Positions 1-7,264 of a stretch of 10,026 bases of DNA are shown piece after piece (the stretch's first letter is position 1; each line of letters starts with the position of its first letter). The translations under genes were made by a program, and so were the position numbers. Source of the DNA: an uncultured Eubacteriales bacterium (lineage in GTDB: Bacteria > Bacillota_A > Clostridia > Oscillospirales > Oscillospiraceae); assembly GCA_949747935.1 (NCBI GenBank), contig CATKHE010000178.1, positions 1 through 10,026 on the forward strand. The letters are read 5' to 3'. The notes under the pieces were generated by a model, which was not told the DNA's origin, searched no databases, and saw only the letters and a list, made by a program, of their open reading frames with translations.

Positions 1-201
1 CCCTATGCTCCGGGATACAATCCGGATGAATATTTGAACCATGCTTTGAAGATTTCTGTTCATTCAGGCCAACTGCCCTATACCAGGGAAGATCTCTGTC
101 ATAAGATTCTCTCATTCATGCACAAATTGCAACATAATCCCCTTCTCGTATCAAGCTTCTTCCATCGCTCGTTGCTTTCCTGTCTTTGCCTGCAGAAGTA
201 A
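1..201 (+). pseudogene. IS630-family transposase, C-terminal fragment
   Basis: Frame 1 is open from the window edge to a TAA at 199-201. It reads as the C-terminal end of an IS630-type DDE transposase. The start (PYAPGYNPDEYLN) matches the family pattern of P-Y-S/A-P-x-x-N-P-D/E-E just around the last catalytic acidic residue. It is followed by a basic/helical stretch with a LSFMHKLQHNP motif and then SSFFH at about 157-168. In intact members this is followed by a short conserved tail; here the tail is replaced by unrelated residues (RSLLSCLCLQK), so homology ends near base 168. The 5' part lies outside the window, so whether the rest is intact cannot be told. The fragment abuts an oppositely oriented IS1595 relic, suggesting a deletion or insertion junction between 168 and 200. 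Family call is from remembered motifs only. Confidence 0.68.
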
Positions 202-715
202 TAGGTGCCCAGAATAAACGCCTTGGTGATACTGATGACGATGTGCAGTCAATGGAGAAGGCTAGAATCAGGATCGTAGGGTTTGTGCTCATGGGTATAG
301 CGTTCCATCGCCGGGATGTAACTGCGATATCGCTGTGGATCTCGCTGCCATCGTAAAAAACTGCATGGGCAAATTTTTTCACGGACGTCTGCTGCCCTAT
401 AGCGGTAAGCACGTACCTAAGCATATACCAGGCGGTTTTATAGGTTGTCCCAAGCATAGCCGCCAGTTGAACGGCTGAGATACCCCGCTTGTCCCGGCAC
501 AGAAAATAGAACGCCAGAAACCACTGCGTCAGCGGCATGTGGGGCTTGTGCAGCACAGTCCCTGCCGTCACCGAGGCCTGATGGCGGCATTGGGCACACT
601 GGTATCGTCCGTTGGACAGCTGGTATCCATAACGGCAGCCGCATTGGGGACAAACATAGCCAGTCTGCCAACGCAGCGATACCAGATACTCCTGGCACAC
701 TGCTGGTGTCCCCTA
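198..715 (-). pseudogene. IS1595-family transposase, decayed
   Basis: The intact N-terminal part (from about 700 down to 385) has the family's zinc ribbon, CPQCG then CAQC about 17 residues later. It continues with the conserved RHQASVTAGTVLHK stretch and the GISAVQLAAMLG/YKTAWYML helices. A TAG at 713-715 precedes the first usable GTG at 700, so the normal N-terminus is also lost. After about residue 105 the central catalytic section, with the first DDE residues, is missing. The frame resumes at GSEIHSD, then loses about one base near 328-331. In the shifted frame one reads YRSYIPAMERYTHEHKPYDPD, then LLH, a TGA at 249-251 where family members usually have Trp, then LHIVISITKAFILGTY. Homology stops near base 200. 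So there is an internal deletion, a frameshift, a nonsense codon and a lost 3' end: a dead element. Confidence 0.85.
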
Positions 716-890
716 ATTCGGTCTTTTTGCAGGCTGAGCTAACGGGATAACCACATTAAAATATTAAACTGGCTCTAAGAGGGCGCCTTTTCCGCCCCTA
801 ATGGAGAGAGAAAAATTTACCTGGCGCTGAGATTTTATCCCGCTGTCATGGATATTACGTTATGAAAGGCCTTTTCAACACAGATTTCCA
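716..890. other. Intergenic gap before the sigma factor gene
   Basis: No gene is seen here. The AT-rich stretch at about 748-776 may include the left end of the IS1595 relic, as it lies the right distance upstream of the transposase start, but no matching right end survives to test this. A GC-rich imperfect dyad (AGGGCG...CGCCCC) lies at about 779-799. No convincing promoter for the sigma gene could be picked by eye; ECF genes are often read from their own special promoters, which are hard to see without relatives. Confidence 0.3.
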
Positions 891-904
891 AGGAGGTGAG
901 CGGC

Positions 905-1414
905 TTGACCCAGGAAGCATTTTCGCGGGCGGCCCGAACCTACGGCGACACCATCTACCGCGTCGCCTTCCACGCCCTGAACAATCCCCATGACGCCGAG
1001 GACGTGGTGCAGGCCGTGCTTTTGAAGCTGTACGAGCGCAAAAAGGAGTTTGAGAGCGAGGAGCATCAAAAGCACTGGATCCTGCGGGTGGCGGTGAACG
1101 AGAGCCGAAAAACGCTCCGCTCCTTCTGGCGGCGGACCTGCGTTCCGCTGGAGGAGTGGCGGGAGACCGCCGTCCCGGAGGATCACGACAGGGCCGAGGT
1201 GCTGGAGGCGGTGATGGCTCTGGAGCCCAAGTACCGGGTGGCCGTCTACCTCTACTATTATGAGGGGCTGTCGGTCGCCGAGACGGCCGCCGCCATGGGG
1301 GCCAATCCGTCCACCGTGCAGACCTGGCTGTCCCGGGCACGGGAGCGGCTGCGCAAGGCCCTGACCGAAGAAAGGGAGGAATCTGTCTATGTTCGACCTG
1401 AAACTGTACCGTGA
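905..1414 (+). CDS. ECF-type RNA polymerase sigma factor (sigma-70 family)
   Basis: A 169-residue protein with the two-domain plan of extracytoplasmic-function sigma factors. It would bind core RNA polymerase and direct it to a small regulon. Region 2 spans about residues 6-76, including the DAEDVVQAVLLKLYE segment (about 30-44) and the WILRVAVNESRK segment (about 58-69) used for core binding and -10 recognition. Region 4 covers about 97-153 with the helix-turn-helix LSVAETAAAMGANPSTVQTW, which contacts the -35 element. Start choice: TTG at 905 lies 8 nt after AGGAGG (891-896). The upstream GTG at 896 overlaps that ribosome site and cannot use it. Length is typical for the family. Its last 26 nt overlap the next gene, implying coupled expression. 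The signal it responds to and its target genes are unknown. Confidence 0.92.
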   Translation: MTQEAFSRAARTYGDTIYRVAFHALNNPHDAEDVVQAVLLKLYERKKEFESEEHQKHWILRVAVNESRKTLRSFWRRTCVPLEEWRETAVPEDHDRAEVLEAVMALEPKYRVAVYLYYYEGLSVAETAAAMGANPSTVQTWLSRARERLRKALTEEREESVYVRPETVP

Positions 1415-2075
1415 AGCGTGCCGGGAGCTGAGTGTTCCCGAGGATAAAATTGAGGAGATTATCGCCATGACTGAGAAGACCAACAAGAAACATATCCGCC
1501 CCATGCGCGCCGCTATGATCTGCGCCGCCGCCATCGCTATGATGGTGGTCAGCGTGGCCGCTGCCAACCCGGAGGGGTTTGAGTCCTTCCTGATTGACAT
1601 CGGCTCGATTGTCCGTGTAGACCGTTACCGTTCCGATGTGACCACCGAGGACGGCGAAACGTTCTCGATGGTGGCGTCCCCCGAGGCCAAGGTGGAGAAT
1701 CGGGATGGCAGGGCCATTCTGGTGGTCAACGGCGAGGACGCGGCCGACATCACCGACGCCCTGGCCCAGGACCAGCACTATGTCTTTGAGGACTTTACCG
1801 AGGACACCAGAATCACCATCACCGTGGACGGCACCATCGACAGGTGGACCCTGGAGAGGGAAGTGGGCATTGTGAAGGAGGACGGCAGCTATCACCGGTT
1901 TGGCAGTGATACCGTCACCAGCGAAGATGTAGACACCAATCTGAACGGCGGTATATTTTTCAACGGCGACATTTTCAAGGACCGCTCTGTAGATGTTTCA
2001 GCAGGTATTGCAGACGCAGAGGTTGTGATCAGCACACATGTAACGACAACCGATAAATGTGAGGCGGACAAATAA
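1389..2075 (+). CDS. Putative membrane-anchored anti-sigma factor
   Basis: A 228-residue protein starting at ATG 1389, with GGGAGG (1374-1379) 9 nt upstream. It begins inside the sigma factor gene (26-nt overlap), the usual layout for a sigma factor and its inhibitor. About 37 charged cytoplasmic residues come first, with a short helical LYREACRELSVPEDKIEEII stretch. One membrane segment follows at about 38-59 (rich in Ala, Met, Val), then a roughly 165-residue outside domain rich in acidic residues, Thr and Val and predicted to be mostly beta strand. The cytoplasmic part has no HxxxCxxC zinc motif, so it is not a ZAS-type anti-sigma factor. I do not recognise the outer domain. By position and topology it probably holds the sigma factor inactive until an envelope signal arrives; this role is inferred, not seen. 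An alternative is a target protein co-expressed with the sigma factor. Confidence 0.6.
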   Translation: MFDLKLYREACRELSVPEDKIEEIIAMTEKTNKKHIRPMRAAMICAAAIAMMVVSVAAANPEGFESFLIDIGSIVRVDRYRSDVTTEDGETFSMVASPEAKVENRDGRAILVVNGEDAADITDALAQDQHYVFEDFTEDTRITITVDGTIDRWTLEREVGIVKEDGSYHRFGSDTVTSEDVDTNLNGGIFFNGDIFKDRSVDVSAGIADAEVVISTHVTTTDKCEADK

Positions 2076-2082
2076 AGCGGAA

Positions 2083-2110
2083 CGGGCCGGGAAACCGGCC
2101 CGCTGTTTTT
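2083..2110 (+). terminator. Rho-independent terminator after the sigma/anti-sigma genes
   Basis: A perfect 8-bp stem CGGGCCGG/CCGGCCCG with a GAAA tetraloop is followed by CTG and then a run of five T. It begins 8 nt after the stop codon of the putative anti-sigma gene and closes that unit before the transketolase promoter. Confidence 0.9.
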
Positions 2111-2132
2111 CTTCGTTTACATGTTTTCCTTC

Positions 2133-2161
2133 TTGTATTTTCCAAGGGACTGTTTTATAAT
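2133..2161 (+). promoter_or_regulatory. Candidate sigma-A promoter for the transketolase genes
   Basis: A perfect TATAAT (2156-2161) lies 17 nt after TTGTAT (2133-2138), which matches only the TTG half of the -35 consensus. Transcription would start near 2168, leaving about a 45-nt leader. The position between the preceding terminator and the gene start supports it. Confidence 0.55.
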
Positions 2162-2214
2162 AATGACAGTTTAAAGTTACCCGGGCGACAAATTTTATCG
2201 CAAAGGAGAATACT

Positions 2215-3060
2215 ATGACAGCCACTGAAAAAAAACAGTTGATGGCTGCGGCCTGCAAGGTGCGCATGGGCGTCATCGAGGGCACCCACGGGGCCAAGGC
2301 CGGCCATCCCGGCGGAAGCCTGTCCGCCGCTGATATGTTCACGTATCTCTATTTCAAGGAGCTGAACATCGATCCCCAAAATCCCAAGTGGGAGGAACGG
2401 GACCGGTTTGTCCTGTCCAAGGGCCACACCGCACCGGGGCTGTACGCCGCCTTGGCGGAGCGGGGCTTTTTCCCTGTGTCTGACCTGCCCACCCTGCGGC
2501 ACATCAACAGCTACCTCCAGGGCCACCCCAACATGAATACCGTCCCCGGCGTGGACATGTCCACCGGTTCCCTGGGGCAGGGCATCTCCTGCGCCGCCGG
2601 CATGGCGCTTGCCGCCAAACACGCTGGTAAGGGCTGCCGGGTCTATGCCCTGCTGGGCGACGGTGAGATCCAGGAGGGCCAGGTGTGGGAGGCCTTCATG
2701 CTGGCCAGCCACTACGGACTGGACAATCTGTGTGCCGTCATCGACAACAACGGCCTCCAAATCGACGGCCCGGTGGACAAGGTGATGAGCCCCTATCCCA
2801 TCCCGGAGAAGCTGAAAGCCTTCAACTGGAACGTGGTGGAGATCGACGGCCACGACTTTGACCAGATCGAGGCGGCTTTCGCTCAGGCCAGAGAGACCAA
2901 AGCGGTCCCCACCGCCATTGTGATGAAGACCACCAAGGGCAAGGGGGTCAGCTATATGGAGGGGCAGGCCGGCTGGCACGGCAAGGCCCCCAACGACGAG
3001 GAATACGAGAAGGCCATGGCTGAGCTGAAAGCCCAGCTGGCGGAAGTGGAGGCGATGTAA
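2215..3060 (+). CDS. Transketolase, N-terminal subunit
   Basis: A 281-residue protein covering the thiamine diphosphate (pyrophosphate-binding) half of transketolase, the enzyme of the non-oxidative pentose phosphate pathway that moves two-carbon units between sugar phosphates in the cytoplasm. Visible landmarks are GHPGGSLSAAD at about 30-40, SKGH at 68-71 and STGSLGQG at 116-123. The cofactor/Mg2+ motif runs from GDGEIQEGQVWEA (148-160) to IDNNGLQIDG (176-185), and WHGKAP lies at 254-259. The length fits the stand-alone N subunit rather than the roughly 660-residue fused enzyme. Start: ATG 2215 with AAAGGAG 8 nt before it. The C-terminal subunit gene starts 1 nt after this stop, so the two are surely co-translated and assemble together. 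No defect is visible. Confidence 0.95.
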   Translation: MTATEKKQLMAAACKVRMGVIEGTHGAKAGHPGGSLSAADMFTYLYFKELNIDPQNPKWEERDRFVLSKGHTAPGLYAALAERGFFPVSDLPTLRHINSYLQGHPNMNTVPGVDMSTGSLGQGISCAAGMALAAKHAGKGCRVYALLGDGEIQEGQVWEAFMLASHYGLDNLCAVIDNNGLQIDGPVDKVMSPYPIPEKLKAFNWNVVEIDGHDFDQIEAAFAQARETKAVPTAIVMKTTKGKGVSYMEGQAGWHGKAPNDEEYEKAMAELKAQLAEVEAM

Positions 3061-3061
3061 G

Positions 3062-4006
3062 ATGGCGGATGTGAAAAAGATCGCAACCCGGGACAGCTAC
3101 GGCGCGGCGCTGGCCGAGTTGGGCAAGGAGCACGACGACCTGATCGTCTTTGACGCCGACCTGGCCGGAGCCACCAAGACAGGCACTTTCAAGAAGGCTT
3201 TCCCCGAGCGTCACTTCAACTGCGGCATCGCTGAGGGCAACATGATCGCCGTGGCCGCTGGAGCCTCCACCATGGGGCTGGTGCCCTTCGCCTCCAGCTT
3301 CGCCATGTTCGCCGCCGGACGGGCCTTTGAGCAGGTGCGCAACTCCATCGGCTACCCCCACCTCAATGTGAAGATCGGGGCCACCCACGGGGGTATCTCG
3401 GTGGGTGAAGACGGTGCCTCCCATCAATGCTGCGAGGATTTTGCCTTGATGCGCTCTATCCCCGGCATGGTGGTCATGTCCCCCGCCGACGACGTGGAGG
3501 CACGGGCCGCCGTCAGGGCCGCCTACGAGTATCAGGGCCCCGTCTACCTCCGCTTCGGCCGTCTGGCCGTCCCTGTGTTCCACGACGAGGCCACCTTCAA
3601 GTTTGAGATCGGCAAGGGCGAGGTCCTACAGGATGGGTCCGACGTGGCCATTATCGCCAACGGCCTGCTGGTCAACGAGGCCATCGAGGCGGGCAAGACG
3701 CTGAAAGAAGCCGGTGTCTCCGCCCGGGTTATCAACCTGTGCACCATCAAGCCCCTGGACGAGGAACTGGTGCTGGAGGCTGCCAAGGAGTGCGGCAAAG
3801 TCATCACCTGCGAGGAGCACAGTGTCATCGGCGGTCTGGGCGAGGCGGTGTGCGCCCTGCTCAGCGAGAGGTGCCCCACCCCCGTGCGCCGCATTGGCGT
3901 CAACGACGAGTTCGGCCACTCCGGCCCCGCCGCTGCCCTGCTCAAGCAGTTCGGCCTGTCGGCGGAGCACATTGTGGAGGTCGCCAAGGACTTCTGCGGG
4001 AAGTGA
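3062..4006 (+). CDS. Transketolase, C-terminal subunit
   Basis: A 314-residue partner of the preceding gene, carrying the pyrimidine-binding and C-terminal domains. It supplies the conserved catalytic glutamate (E58 in GIAEGNM) that activates thiamine diphosphate. It also shows the GEDGASHQ loop (115-122), a Tyr/Leu-Arg-Phe-Gly-Arg segment near 162-167 and the C-terminal domain motifs EEHSVIGGLG (251-260) and DEFGHSG (282-288). These features also occur in the related DXP synthase, but the separate N gene and the overall match favour transketolase. Start: ATG 3062, one base after the upstream TAA, with GGAGG (3048-3052) inside the upstream gene. This spacing points to translational coupling and roughly equal subunit supply. 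The gene is intact and followed at once by a terminator. Confidence 0.95.
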   Translation: MADVKKIATRDSYGAALAELGKEHDDLIVFDADLAGATKTGTFKKAFPERHFNCGIAEGNMIAVAAGASTMGLVPFASSFAMFAAGRAFEQVRNSIGYPHLNVKIGATHGGISVGEDGASHQCCEDFALMRSIPGMVVMSPADDVEARAAVRAAYEYQGPVYLRFGRLAVPVFHDEATFKFEIGKGEVLQDGSDVAIIANGLLVNEAIEAGKTLKEAGVSARVINLCTIKPLDEELVLEAAKECGKVITCEEHSVIGGLGEAVCALLSERCPTPVRRIGVNDEFGHSGPAAALLKQFGLSAEHIVEVAKDFCGK

Positions 4007-4014
4007 ATAAACAT

Positions 4015-4049
4015 CCTCCGCCTGTCAGAAAGACAGGCGGAAGGTTTTT
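4015..4049 (+). terminator. Rho-independent terminator of the transketolase operon
   Basis: A 9-bp perfect stem CCGCCTGTC/GACAGGCGG with loop AGAAA can be extended by CCT/AGG across one unpaired A. It is followed by TTTTT. It lies 8 nt after the stop codon. Confidence 0.95.
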
Positions 4050-4125
4050 ATGGAAAAGACCTATTAAATTTCCTGTTCCAGGCTATCGAAAGTCGGGGTG
4101 GAAAAGAACTCTCCTAAATTAATAT

Positions 4126-4320
4126 TAAACCGTCGCAGAGTTTTTTGATGGTAATAATGGACATATTCGCCATTACGCAAGGCTGGCGGTGGAGGGGGAT
4201 GAAAGGCTGGTGCGCCACCTACAGCAACAGCTATCCTCCATCGGGACCACCGGGCAAAAGCACTGGAACGGGAGAAGCGCAAGCTGCCCAGGCGTCTGGG
4301 GGAAGGCTTCATAAATTGGG
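4126..4320 (+). pseudogene. Possible serine recombinase C-terminal remnant
   Basis: No intact gene lies between 4050 and 4554. Within it, + strand codons from about 4126 read FFDGNNGHIRHYARLAVEGD and then ERLVRHLQQQLSSIGTTG. After a one-base loss near 4253-4258 the text continues in the next frame as AKALEREKRKLPRRLGE. This resembles the charged coiled-coil region near the C-terminus of large serine recombinases of Clostridia, where a similar helix precedes a Leu-Asp-x-Leu-Phe...Leu-Tyr-Glu-Asp motif. The downstream part of that motif is not convincingly present. The second frame stays open to a TGA at 4494-4496 but is not recognisable. If right, it is a frame-shifted scrap of an integrated element. 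It could also be chance coding-like sequence. Confidence 0.4.
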
Positions 4321-4473
4321 ATAAAATTCAGAGAATATCCGCTTGCCAAATTCTTCACATCACAGGAGTTTATATTGATTTATATGAGGATGATCTTATC
4401 CTGCCATCAAACAGAGAAGCCGCCGCTTACTCTGGATTGACTTTTAGCATGATACCGGCCTTTTTCTTTGCTA

Positions 4474-4502
4474 TTTGCATTCGGCTGAAAATATGATATA
4501 CT
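4474..4502 (+). promoter_or_regulatory. Promoter of the TetR-family gene
   Basis: TTTGCA (4474-4479), a 17-nt spacer and TATACT (4497-4502), with TG at 4494-4495 making an extended -10. Transcription would begin near 4509. This rules out the upstream in-frame ATG at 4507 as the normal start and supports ATG 4555. Confidence 0.65.
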
Positions 4503-4524
4503 ATCTATGACTGCCGCATTCCAG

Positions 4525-4535
4525 ACAGCGGCTGT
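4525..4535. promoter_or_regulatory. Palindrome in the tetR leader, candidate operator
   Basis: ACAGC-G-GCTGT is a perfect 5+1+5 palindrome about 16-26 nt downstream of the predicted transcription start and upstream of the ribosome site. A second overlapping dyad, GCCGC (4513-4517) with GCGGC (4528-4532), could form a weak leader hairpin. TetR-family proteins often repress their own gene by binding such a site; that this one does is inferred only. Confidence 0.3.
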
Positions 4536-4554
4536 GGAAAAGGAGATTCTGTTT

Positions 4555-5094
4555 ATGCCCAACTTCACTCAAAAGGCCATCAAAGAGACCTTTATAGCCC
4601 TTCTGGACGAGCGGCCTTTGAATCGGATCACCGTGAAGGATATCGTAGAGACCTGCGGCATCAACCGCAACTCCTTTTACTACCACTATCAGGACCTGCC
4701 CGCTTTGCTGGAAGAGATCATCGCTGAGCGGGTCCAGGCGCTGATGTCCGATCACCCCACCATTGATTCCATAGAGGACAGCTTCGACGCGGCGCTGGGC
4801 TTTGTCCTGGATCACAAGCGGGCGGTGCTTCACATCTTCAATTCCCTTAGCCGCGATGTCTTTGAGCGCTACCTCATGGATGTCTGCCGCTATGTGGTGG
4901 CTACCTACATCGAAGCCGCCTTCGCCAGCCGGGAGAGCGCAGACAAGGAAATGCTCATTCGTTTCCACAAATGCGCCTGCTTTGGCCATATCATCGACTG
5001 GCTGAACACCGGAATGAAGGATGATGTGTCGTCCTATTTCCACCAGGTCTACGCCCTGCGCCTGGGCTGGCAGGACGACGTAGCTCGTATCTGA
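4555..5094 (+). CDS. TetR/AcrR-family transcriptional regulator
   Basis: A 179-residue DNA-binding regulator. The N-terminal helix-turn-helix domain (about 5-52) is clear: a TFIALLDERPLNRITVKDIV stretch, then CGINRNSFYYHYQDLPALL, with the family's typical F-Y-Y-H-Y recognition helix end. The C-terminal ligand/dimer domain (about 70-179) is all helical, with hydrophobic helices around LGFVLDHKRAVLHIFNSL and an FGHIIDWLN segment, as in the DhaS-like branch of TetR proteins. Start: ATG 4555 with AAAAGGAG (4538-4545) ahead; an ATG in the same frame at 4507 sits on the predicted transcription start and lacks a ribosome site. It converges on the exporter operon at 5148-9544 and may control it and itself; no effector can be named from sequence. 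Confidence 0.92.
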   Translation: MPNFTQKAIKETFIALLDERPLNRITVKDIVETCGINRNSFYYHYQDLPALLEEIIAERVQALMSDHPTIDSIEDSFDAALGFVLDHKRAVLHIFNSLSRDVFERYLMDVCRYVVATYIEAAFASRESADKEMLIRFHKCACFGHIIDWLNTGMKDDVSSYFHQVYALRLGWQDDVARI

Positions 5095-5098
5095 ACAG

Positions 5099-5131
5099 AC
5101 GTTCCGTGCCCCTGTCCGGGGCACGGAACGT
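5099..5131. terminator. Convergent (two-way) terminator hairpin
   Basis: A 14-bp perfect stem, ACGTTCCGTGCCCC paired with its complement around a TGTCC loop, lies in the 53-nt gap between the tetR stop (5094) and the transporter stop (5148). The + side is followed by TTCTTCTGTC, a modest T-rich tail; the - side tail is weaker. It most likely ends transcription from both sides. Confidence 0.8.
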
Positions 5132-5147
5132 TCTTCTGTCAAGAGGC

Positions 5148-7250
5148 CTAGGCGGCGCGGCGGAGCCTGTGCTCCCGGACGGGGGCAACCTGCCGCCAGC
5201 CTCGGCTGGTCTTCTGGAACAGCGGCTCGCAGACACACAGCACGGCCGGCATGAGGAAGATGCTCACCAGGGCGGAGATGAGAGCGCCCCGGGCCAGCAT
5301 GATACAGATGGAGCTGATGATCTCGATTTCCGAGATGAGCCCCACTCCCAGGGTGGCGCAGAACATGACCAGCGAGCTGGTGATGATGGAGCCGTCGGAG
5401 GCGGTGGCCGCGATGGTGATAGCCTCCATCCGCTCCTTTCCGCTCTGGAGCTCCTCCCGGAAACGGGTAGCCAGCAGAATGGCGTAGTCCACCGTAGCCC
5501 CCAGCTGGACGCAGCCGATGATGGTGGGGGACACAAAGGGGATCACTGTGCCGGTGAAGTAGGGGATGCCTTGGTTTATGAAGATGGCCAGCTCAATGGC
5601 GGCCACCAGCACCACTGGCATGGACAGGGACCGGAACACCCAGGCCACAATAAGCAGGATGGCGGCGATGGAAATGTAATTGGTCACCTGAAAGTCTACG
5701 GCGGAGGTGGAGATCAGATCGTCGGTGAGGGCGGCCTCGCCGGTAATCAGGGCGTTGGGGTCATAGCCCTTGATGATGGCGGTGAGCTGCTTAAGCTGGG
5801 CGGAGACCTCATCAGAGGCGGTTGCATACTCCGAATTGATCATCATCATCTGCCACCCTCCCTGCTTCACCATGTTCCGCACATCCTCCGGGACAAAGAA
5901 GTCAGGGATGCCGGAGCCCAACAGAGAGTGGTAGGACAGCGTTGAGGTGACCCCCTCCACCTCCCTGACGGCCTCCTCCAGCCGGCCCATATCGGCGGCG
6001 GGCAGGTCGTCCCGGAGCAGGACAAAATGGGACACGGCCATGTCAAACTCATCCTTCAGCTTATTGTTTGCCACAATAGAGGCCATATCCTGAGGCAGAG
6101 CCTCGTCCAGCTTGTAGTACACCCCGGCGTGGGACTGGGCGTAAAGGGCCGGAGGGAACAGCAGCAGGAACAGGACGGCCAGCCACCGGCGGCGGCGGAC
6201 CACCCACCGGTTGACCCGGGTAAAATCGGGCAGCAGGCTGCGGTGCTTATGCTTCTCGATCTGTCTGTCAAACAGCAGCAGCAGGGCGGGCAGGACCAGG
6301 ATAACGGTAGCCACCCCCAGCACCACGCCCTTGGCCATAACGATGCCGATGTCCCGGCCCAGAGTGAGGCGCATGAAGCACAGGGCGATAAAGCCAGCGA
6401 TGGTGGTCAGACTGGAGCCGGACAGCGAGGTGAAAGCGGCTGTAATGGCCCGGGCCATAGCGTCCCGCTTGTCGTCGTAATGGATTTTCTCCTCCTGATA
6501 GCGGTGGTAGAGAAAGATGGAGTAGTCCATGGTGACCCCCAGCTGGAGGACGGCGGCGATGGCCTGGGTGATATAAGAGATCTGACCCAGAAAGATATTG
6601 GTGCCGAAGTTATAGACGATAGCCATGCCGATGCTGGACAGAAAGACCAGGGGCAGCACGGTAGATTCCAGCGTCAGCGACATAGCGACAAGGGACAGCA
6701 GCACCGCCAGCCCTACGTAAACGGGCAGTTCCTTGTCCACCAGGTCCTTGGTGTCCTTAATGACCACCGAGAAGCCGGCCAGGAAGCATTTCTCGTTGCA
6801 GATATCCCGAACGGCCTGGATGGCCTCCATGGTCTCCTCGTCGGCCCCCGACTTGTCATACTGGATGATCATCATGGTGGCCTTGCCGGCGTAGAACATA
6901 TCCCGCAGGTTGGCAGGGATAAAATCCACGGGGATCTGGATGCCCACGGCGTTGGACAGCCATACCGCATTGGACACGCTGGGCACCTTTTTGATCTCGT
7001 TGACCAGATCGTTGGTATAGGCGGCGGGCATATTCTCCACGATGAGCATACTGGTGGCCGCCATATGGAAGGGCTCCTCCAGCAGCCGCTCCCCCTGGGA
7101 GGATTCCAGATCCTGGGGCAGATAGGTCAGGATATCGTAGTTGACCCGGGTGCCCACATAGCCCAGTGCGGAGGGGATGAGCAGCAGCACCGCGATCAGG
7201 GCCACCAGCTTGGGTTTTCGGGTCAGCGCATGTGCGATTTTTTCCACCAT
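5148..7250 (-). CDS. MMPL/RND-type membrane transporter
   Basis: A 700-residue polytopic membrane protein of the RND superfamily, MMPL type, expected to export a hydrophobic compound or lipid using the proton gradient. It shows the duplicated plan. TM1 (about 14-31) is followed by a large outside loop (35-175) and a bundle of five segments (177-327). TM7 (354-372) is followed by a second outside loop (373-522) and five more segments (523-675). Each half keeps the proton-relay Asp-Tyr pair: GVTMDYSIF (D242/Y243) and GATVDYAIL (D588/Y589), each followed by a basic Y/RF-x-EE stretch. The C-terminus is short, basic and cytoplasmic. Start: ATG 7250 with AAAGGGG about 8 nt upstream. It begins 14 nt after the coiled-coil gene ends, so they share one transcript. 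It appears intact; the substrate is unknown. Confidence 0.93.
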   Translation of the reverse strand: MVEKIAHALTRKPKLVALIAVLLLIPSALGYVGTRVNYDILTYLPQDLESSQGERLLEEPFHMAATSMLIVENMPAAYTNDLVNEIKKVPSVSNAVWLSNAVGIQIPVDFIPANLRDMFYAGKATMMIIQYDKSGADEETMEAIQAVRDICNEKCFLAGFSVVIKDTKDLVDKELPVYVGLAVLLSLVAMSLTLESTVLPLVFLSSIGMAIVYNFGTNIFLGQISYITQAIAAVLQLGVTMDYSIFLYHRYQEEKIHYDDKRDAMARAITAAFTSLSGSSLTTIAGFIALCFMRLTLGRDIGIVMAKGVVLGVATVILVLPALLLLFDRQIEKHKHRSLLPDFTRVNRWVVRRRRWLAVLFLLLFPPALYAQSHAGVYYKLDEALPQDMASIVANNKLKDEFDMAVSHFVLLRDDLPAADMGRLEEAVREVEGVTSTLSYHSLLGSGIPDFFVPEDVRNMVKQGGWQMMMINSEYATASDEVSAQLKQLTAIIKGYDPNALITGEAALTDDLISTSAVDFQVTNYISIAAILLIVAWVFRSLSMPVVLVAAIELAIFINQGIPYFTGTVIPFVSPTIIGCVQLGATVDYAILLATRFREELQSGKERMEAITIAATASDGSIITSSLVMFCATLGVGLISEIEIISSICIMLARGALISALVSIFLMPAVLCVCEPLFQKTSRGWRQVAPVREHRLRRAA

Positions 7251-7264
7251 AGGTCATTCCCCTT

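Noticed and set aside
760..769. AATATTAAAC shared with 4121-4130, possible trace of one mobile element end
   Set aside because: Only ten AT-rich bases match and the flanks differ; expected by chance.
779..799. Dyad AGGGCG/CGCCCC as a terminator
   Set aside because: Pairing is interrupted and no T run follows on either strand.
855..1895. Long - strand frame opposite the sigma/anti-sigma genes
   Set aside because: Pro/Arg/Ser-rich C-terminus with no recognisable domain; a shadow of two well-supported + strand genes.
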